Source: JAQIBY01 sp046546095 (GTDB taxonomy: Bacteria; Bacteroidota; Bacteroidia; Bacteroidales; ML635J-15). From it: 28,038 nucleotides of DNA. This document shows positions 24,322 through 28,038 of the stretch, piece after piece. A program made the position numbers and the translations under genes. The stretch spans positions 1 to 28,038 of the forward strand of contig JBKGYK010000043.1 in assembly GCA_046546095.1 (NCBI GenBank), written 5' to 3'. Below the pieces are notes generated by a model that had not been told where the DNA came from, searched no databases, and worked only from the letters and a program-made list of their open reading frames with translations. The number at the start of each line of letters is the position of its first letter. Position 1 is the stretch's first letter.

Positions 24322-25650
24322 ATGTTTGAAAACCTATCTGACAGATTAGAGAAATCGTTTAAGATACTCAAGGGTGAAGGCAAAATCACTGAGGTAAATG
24401 TTGCAGAGACATTGAAAGATGTACGTCGTGCTTTGCTGAATGCCGATGTTAACTATAAGATTGCCAAAGATTTCACCAATACGGTCAAAGAAAAAGCCCT
24501 TGGCCAGGATGTACTCAACAGTGTAAAGCCTGGTCAGATGCTGGTTAAAATCGTACATGATGAGCTGGCTGTTCTTATGGGCAGTGAGGCAGAAGACATC
24601 AATCTTGACGGCAAACCTGCTGTAATTTTGATTGCCGGTCTTCAGGGTAGTGGTAAAACTACTTTTTCAGGAAAACTGGCCCGTTTATTAAAATCCAAGC
24701 GCGGACGTCATCCTTTGCTGGTGGCTGGAGATGTTTATCGTCCTGCAGCCATTGAGCAGTTGAAAGTACTTGGCGGACAGGTTGATGTTCCCGTATATAC
24801 GGAAGAAGACAACAAGCAGCCGGTAAAAATTGCCAAACGAGCCATCCGCCATGCAAAAGAAAACGGCATGGACACGGTCATCATTGATACAGCAGGCCGT
24901 CTGGCAATTGATGAAGACATGATGAATGAGATTGCTTCCATTAAAGAAGCCGTCAATCCTTCAGAAACACTTTTCGTGGTGGATTCAATGACCGGTCAGG
25001 ATGCAGTTAATACGGCAAAGGAGTTTCATGATCGTCTGGATTATGACGGAGTTGTACTCACAAAACTTGACGGTGACACCAAAGGCGGAGCAGCACTGAC
25101 CATTCGTTCGGTAGTGAATGAGCCGATCAAATTCATGAGTCAGGGAGAGAAAATGGATGCACTTGATGTTTTCCATCCAAGCCGTATGGCAGACCGTATC
25201 CTTGGCATGGGTGATGTTGTATCCCTTGTGGAGAAAGCCCAGGAACAATTTGATGAAGAGGAATCACGCAAACTGCAAAAGAAAATCGCGAAAAACCAGT
25301 TTGACTTTGAAGATTTCATCAAGCAGATACAGCAAATCAAAAAAATGGGCAATGTCAAAGATCTGTTGGGCATGATACCCGGTATGGGAAAAGCAATCCG
25401 GAATCTGGATATTGATGATGATGCATTCAAGGGAATTGAAGCCATCATTCGCTCCATGACACCTGAAGAAAGACGCAATCCGCAGTTGATTAACGGCAGT
25501 CGACGTGCACGCATAGCCGAAGGAAGTGGCAGTACTGTGCAGGATGTAAATAAGCTGCTAAAGCAATTTAAAGAAACACGTAAGATGATGAGTGCAATGA
25601 CAGGAGACAAAAACAAACGCCGTTCTCTTGGCAATGTATTCAAGCAATAA
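24322..25650 (+). CDS. ffh: Signal recognition particle protein Ffh (SRP54)
   Basis: The 442-residue protein has the N-terminal four-helix N domain. The G domain carries G1 GLQGSGKTT (106-114), DTAGR from Asp189, and TKLDGDTKGG from Thr247. The methionine-rich M domain includes GMIPGMGKAIRNL and a helix-turn-helix with INGSRRARIAEGSG. It binds SRP RNA and signal sequences and delivers nascent membrane proteins to FtsY. Length and motifs are normal. It is convergent with the DUF4268 gene, 13 nt apart, and no hairpin terminator is obvious between them. Confidence 0.98.
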   Translation: MFENLSDRLEKSFKILKGEGKITEVNVAETLKDVRRALLNADVNYKIAKDFTNTVKEKALGQDVLNSVKPGQMLVKIVHDELAVLMGSEAEDINLDGKPAVILIAGLQGSGKTTFSGKLARLLKSKRGRHPLLVAGDVYRPAAIEQLKVLGGQVDVPVYTEEDNKQPVKIAKRAIRHAKENGMDTVIIDTAGRLAIDEDMMNEIASIKEAVNPSETLFVVDSMTGQDAVNTAKEFHDRLDYDGVVLTKLDGDTKGGAALTIRSVVNEPIKFMSQGEKMDALDVFHPSRMADRILGMGDVVSLVEKAQEQFDEEESRKLQKKIAKNQFDFEDFIKQIQQIKKMGNVKDLLGMIPGMGKAIRNLDIDDDAFKGIEAIIRSMTPEERRNPQLINGSRRARIAEGSGSTVQDVNKLLKQFKETRKMMSAMTGDKNKRRSLGNVFKQ

Positions 25651-25663
25651 ATATCATCGGGAT

Positions 25664-26116
25664 TTATCTCAGGATATCTTTGAATTCCAACAATATACTT
25701 TCGAATTTACTCATATAAACAAAAAAGAACTCCTGTATTTCAGGCCAGTCTTCTTTTTGGTACATATCAACATTATCAAGCCGTACATATATTCTGCTGC
25801 ATTGCCTGCCCTCGGTGGTGACAAATTCATCATTCCAGATGATATCTTTGTCAATAATACCTTCCATCATATTCCGCAGACTTTCCAGTTTTTCAAACAT
25901 CAGGGCTTCTTCAAATTTGTCTTTTCTCCAGATTTCAAAACCAACAGCGGCATGTTCTCTGTCAAGGTCAAAACGTAAACTGAGTCCTTTGACCCCGCTT
26001 CTTTTCAACATCCATTCTCTGGGTTTACCTTCGGCCTGACGTCGCCTGGCAGACATGGCATTGAAGCTTCCCCAGAAGGTCAGGCGAAGGATTTTCTTTT
26101 CTTCTTTTGAAAACAT
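25664..26116 (-). CDS. DUF4268-domain protein
   Basis: The 150-residue protein matches the DUF4268 pattern. It opens with FSKEEKKILRLTFWGSF and continues with LSLRFDLDREHAAVGFEI and a C-terminal FFFVYMSKFESILLEF. This domain is found alone or fused to nuclease-like proteins, and its role is unknown. The soluble, charged composition suggests a cytoplasmic protein. The start codon lies 4 nt after a -7 element, so the mRNA may be leaderless. It is a single gene, convergent with ffh. Confidence 0.75.
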   Translation of the reverse strand: MFSKEEKKILRLTFWGSFNAMSARRRQAEGKPREWMLKRSGVKGLSLRFDLDREHAAVGFEIWRKDKFEEALMFEKLESLRNMMEGIIDKDIIWNDEFVTTEGRQCSRIYVRLDNVDMYQKEDWPEIQEFFFVYMSKFESILLEFKDILR

Positions 26117-26120
26117 GGAA

Positions 26121-26128
26121 CAAACTTA
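26121..26128 (-). promoter_or_regulatory. -7 element, leaderless DUF4268 transcript
   Basis: TAAGTTTG on the minus strand (26128-26121) matches TAnnTTTG exactly and lies 4 nt before ATG 26116. No clear TTG is seen at -33. Confidence 0.45.
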
Positions 26129-26193
26129 ACAAAAAATGGCGGTACACCAGCCTTAGTGGCGATATGGGAATATGTTATTAACTGCTATGCAGA

Positions 26194-27642
26194 CTATTTT
26201 TTCCAAAAAGCCGGGCTGAAAATGATAAGTACTGTAAACAATTCCAGACGACCGAGCAGCATAAGGAAAGATAGAAACCATTTTCCGGCAACACTGACAT
26301 TGGCATAGTTTTCCACAGGACCAACATCGCCAATACCAGGGCCGATATTTCCCAAGGTGGCAGCAACTGCTCCCATTGCGCTTTCAAAATCCAGCCCCAG
26401 GAATGACATAATAACTACTGAAGCCAGGAATATCAGAATGTAAAATATGATAAAGGCCAGGACATTGACAATTATTTGCTGAGGAACAGCTTTCTGATTA
26501 AACCGAACAGGAATAACGGCATTTGGATGCAACAATCGTTTCAGCTCAAGATATGCATTTTTGAACAGCATCATGATTCGGATAACTTTTATTCCGCCAC
26601 CGGTAGAGCCGGCAGAACCACCAACGAACATGAGCATAAAAATCAACACCCACAAGCCTGAAGGTATCCAGGAAAGGTAATCAGAAGTAACATAGCCGGT
26701 AGTAGTTACAATACTGACAACCTGGAATGCAGCATCACGAAAAGATTGTTCCAGAGAAAATCCGTTTTTCCAAAACAGCAAAATTGTGACAATGGCTGTA
26801 GCAAAGAGAATTATCCTGCCGTAAAATACAAACTCATCATTTCTGAACAATCTGCCGGGTTTTCCGGCAAGCGCAAAGTACGACAGAGCAAAGTTGACAC
26901 CGGCGAGAAACATGAAAACGATGATGATATAGTGTATTGCCGGATTCTGAAAATGTTCAATGCTTGCCTGTTTGGTGGAATACCCTCCGGTAGCCATGGT
27001 CGTAAAAGCATGGTTTATCGCATCAAAAACAGACATTCCGGCAAACTTTAGCAATATTGCCTCTGTAAGGGTAAAAAGAAGATATACCAACCAGAGTTTT
27101 TTGGCAGTCTGTTTAATTCTGGGACTGATTTTGTCCTGGGTGGGCCCCGGTGCTTCGGCAGCAAACATCTGCATTCCCCCTACCCTGATCAGTGGCAATA
27201 TGGCAATGGATAAAACAATAATGCCCATACCCCCCATCCACTGGGTGAAACTCCGCCAAAAGAGTATCCCGTGCGGGAGACTTTCAATATCATTCAATAC
27301 AGAAGCCCCTGTCGTGGTAAAGCCTGAAATGGTTTCAAAAAAGGCATTGGTAATGTTAGGTATTGCTCCACTGATAACAAAAGGCAAGGTGCCAAACAAG
27401 GACATAAACAACCAGGCAAAAGTCACAATAACATAGGCCTCCCGCCTTCCCACTTTACGGCCTGCATTTCTGGTAGCAAGTGCCAGCACACCGCCGGAAA
27501 ATAAAGTAATGCCTGATGACAGTAAAATCGGAATGATATCATGGTCATTGTGATAAATGCTGAAAGGCAATCCCAGCAGCATTGCCACACTTTCAATGAC
27601 AAGCAGAATACCCAGTGTTAAGCCAATTATCCTGTAATTCAT
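26194..27642 (-). CDS. trkH: Potassium uptake protein TrkH family, membrane subunit
   Basis: The 482-residue membrane protein has the fourfold pore layout of Trk/Ktr channels. The four filter loops are SGFTTTGASV (Gly near 112), TTMATGGYS (near 219), VTTTGYVTS (near 316) and ATLGNIGPGIG (near 431). The WRSFTQWMGGMGI and GSAGSTGGGIK segments are typical of TrkH. It admits K+ at the inner membrane and normally needs a TrkA gating partner, which is not in the window. I take ATG 27642 (MNYRIIGLTLG) rather than TTG 27651. Confidence 0.95.
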   Translation of the reverse strand: MNYRIIGLTLGILLVIESVAMLLGLPFSIYHNDHDIIPILLSSGITLFSGGVLALATRNAGRKVGRREAYVIVTFAWLFMSLFGTLPFVISGAIPNITNAFFETISGFTTTGASVLNDIESLPHGILFWRSFTQWMGGMGIIVLSIAILPLIRVGGMQMFAAEAPGPTQDKISPRIKQTAKKLWLVYLLFTLTEAILLKFAGMSVFDAINHAFTTMATGGYSTKQASIEHFQNPAIHYIIIVFMFLAGVNFALSYFALAGKPGRLFRNDEFVFYGRIILFATAIVTILLFWKNGFSLEQSFRDAAFQVVSIVTTTGYVTSDYLSWIPSGLWVLIFMLMFVGGSAGSTGGGIKVIRIMMLFKNAYLELKRLLHPNAVIPVRFNQKAVPQQIIVNVLAFIIFYILIFLASVVIMSFLGLDFESAMGAVAATLGNIGPGIGDVGPVENYANVSVAGKWFLSFLMLLGRLELFTVLIIFSPAFWKK

Positions 27643-27659
27643 ATTTTTCAATCAGGCTA

Positions 27660-27667
27660 CAAATGTA
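27660..27667 (-). promoter_or_regulatory. -7 element of the trkH promoter
   Basis: TACATTTG on the minus strand (27667-27660) matches TAnnTTTG, 17 nt before ATG 27642. No TTG at -33 could be found. Confidence 0.45.
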
Positions 27668-27846
27668 AAATATTTAAACCATTATTAAAGTACAGGACAG
27701 AAACAACATGAAAATTCAACACATATTTTACAACAGGTTAAAAAAGTGAAACCTGCTTTCACCAATTCGAAAAATGAACGCTATCTCCACGTCCACCAGA
27801 TATAATACTTACTTAAAAATTCCATCAGGAAAGTTTTAATAATTGC

Positions 27847-27876
27847 TTGCACAATGAAAAAATAGTCTTACATTTG
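27847..27876 (+). promoter_or_regulatory. Promoter of tRNA-Pro
   Basis: TTG at 27847-27849, a 19-nt spacer and TACATTTG at 27869-27876 match the Bacteroidota consensus, 25 nt before the tRNA. Confidence 0.7.
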
Positions 27877-27901
27877 CAACCGCTTTACAAAACGAAAGCT
27901 T

Positions 27902-27976
27902 CGGGGTGTAGCGAAGCCCGGTTATCGCGCCTGGTTTGGGACCAGGAGATCGGGAGTTCGAATCTCCCCACCCCGA
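27902..27976 (+). tRNA. tRNA-Pro (anticodon UGG)
   Basis: The cloverleaf folds completely. The acceptor stem is CGGGGTG/CACCCCG with discriminator A, the D stem GCGA/TCGC, and the anticodon stem CCTGG/CCAGG around TTTGGGA (anticodon TGG). The T stem is GGGAG/CTCCC around TTCGAAT. No CCA is encoded, so it must be added after transcription. It has its own promoter and a terminator close behind it. Confidence 0.97.
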
Positions 27977-27983
27977 CAAGCAC

Positions 27984-28017
27984 AAAACCCTTTCAGCAAA
28001 AGCTGAAAGGGTTTTTT
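27984..28017 (+). terminator. Terminator after tRNA-Pro
   Basis: AAAACCCTTTCAGC (27984-27997) pairs with GCTGAAAGGGTTTT (28002-28015) around AAAA, 14 bp, ending in a T tract. Confidence 0.92.
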
Positions 28018-28038
28018 ATTACCCCCGGCACGGAAAAC

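Overview
The window looks like a chromosome segment from an anaerobic, fermentative member of the Bacteroidota. The supporting signs are promoters of the TTG/TTTG-N(17-21)-TAnnTTTG type in front of many genes, a type IX secretion C-terminal sorting domain, long secreted proteins with PKD domains, and an NADH/ferredoxin-linked [FeFe] hydrogenase. Genus and species cannot be named from this stretch.

Layout. From the left edge to 5016 (minus strand) there is one uninterrupted frame of at least 1,672 codons that runs off the window. It encodes a secreted lysyl-endopeptidase-type serine protease followed by PKD, unknown and Ig-like modules. Next on the plus strand come an ALDH7-type aldehyde dehydrogenase, an MFS transporter, a structured intergenic region, a MORN-repeat secreted protein and mnmA. 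From 19.5 kb down to 10.97 kb on the minus strand lie two consecutive hydrogen-metabolism operons. The upstream one encodes DRTGG, RsbW-like ATPase, HydS-like sensory [FeFe] hydrogenase, DRTGG, PHP phosphoesterase and HATPase proteins. The downstream one encodes an HndB-like protein, HydB, HydA and HydC. To the right are an AlbA_2 gene with a Nudix gene, a LamG protein with a type IX sorting domain, rocD, ffh, a DUF4268 gene, trkH and a tRNA-Pro(UGG) with its own promoter and terminator.

How the genes work together. HydA, HydB, HydC and the HndB-like protein should form a soluble NAD(H)- and probably ferredoxin-dependent hydrogenase that vents or recycles reducing equivalents. The HydS operon carries a hydrogenase-like protein that keeps the four H-cluster cysteines but has lost the proton-transfer cysteine, together with small ATP-binding and DRTGG proteins. 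This composition suggests H2 or redox sensing rather than turnover. Both operons are preceded by nearly the same tandem operator: two 18-bp sites of the form nnGTTA-N6-TAACnn, placed 17 bp apart and sharing one base. They resemble sites of the NADH-sensing repressor Rex, so the sensory and catalytic modules appear to be co-regulated. This shared operator is the most interesting non-coding signal in the window.

No insertion sequence, CRISPR array, rRNA or prophage feature was seen. The hydrogenase maturases HydE, HydF and HydG are not in the window.
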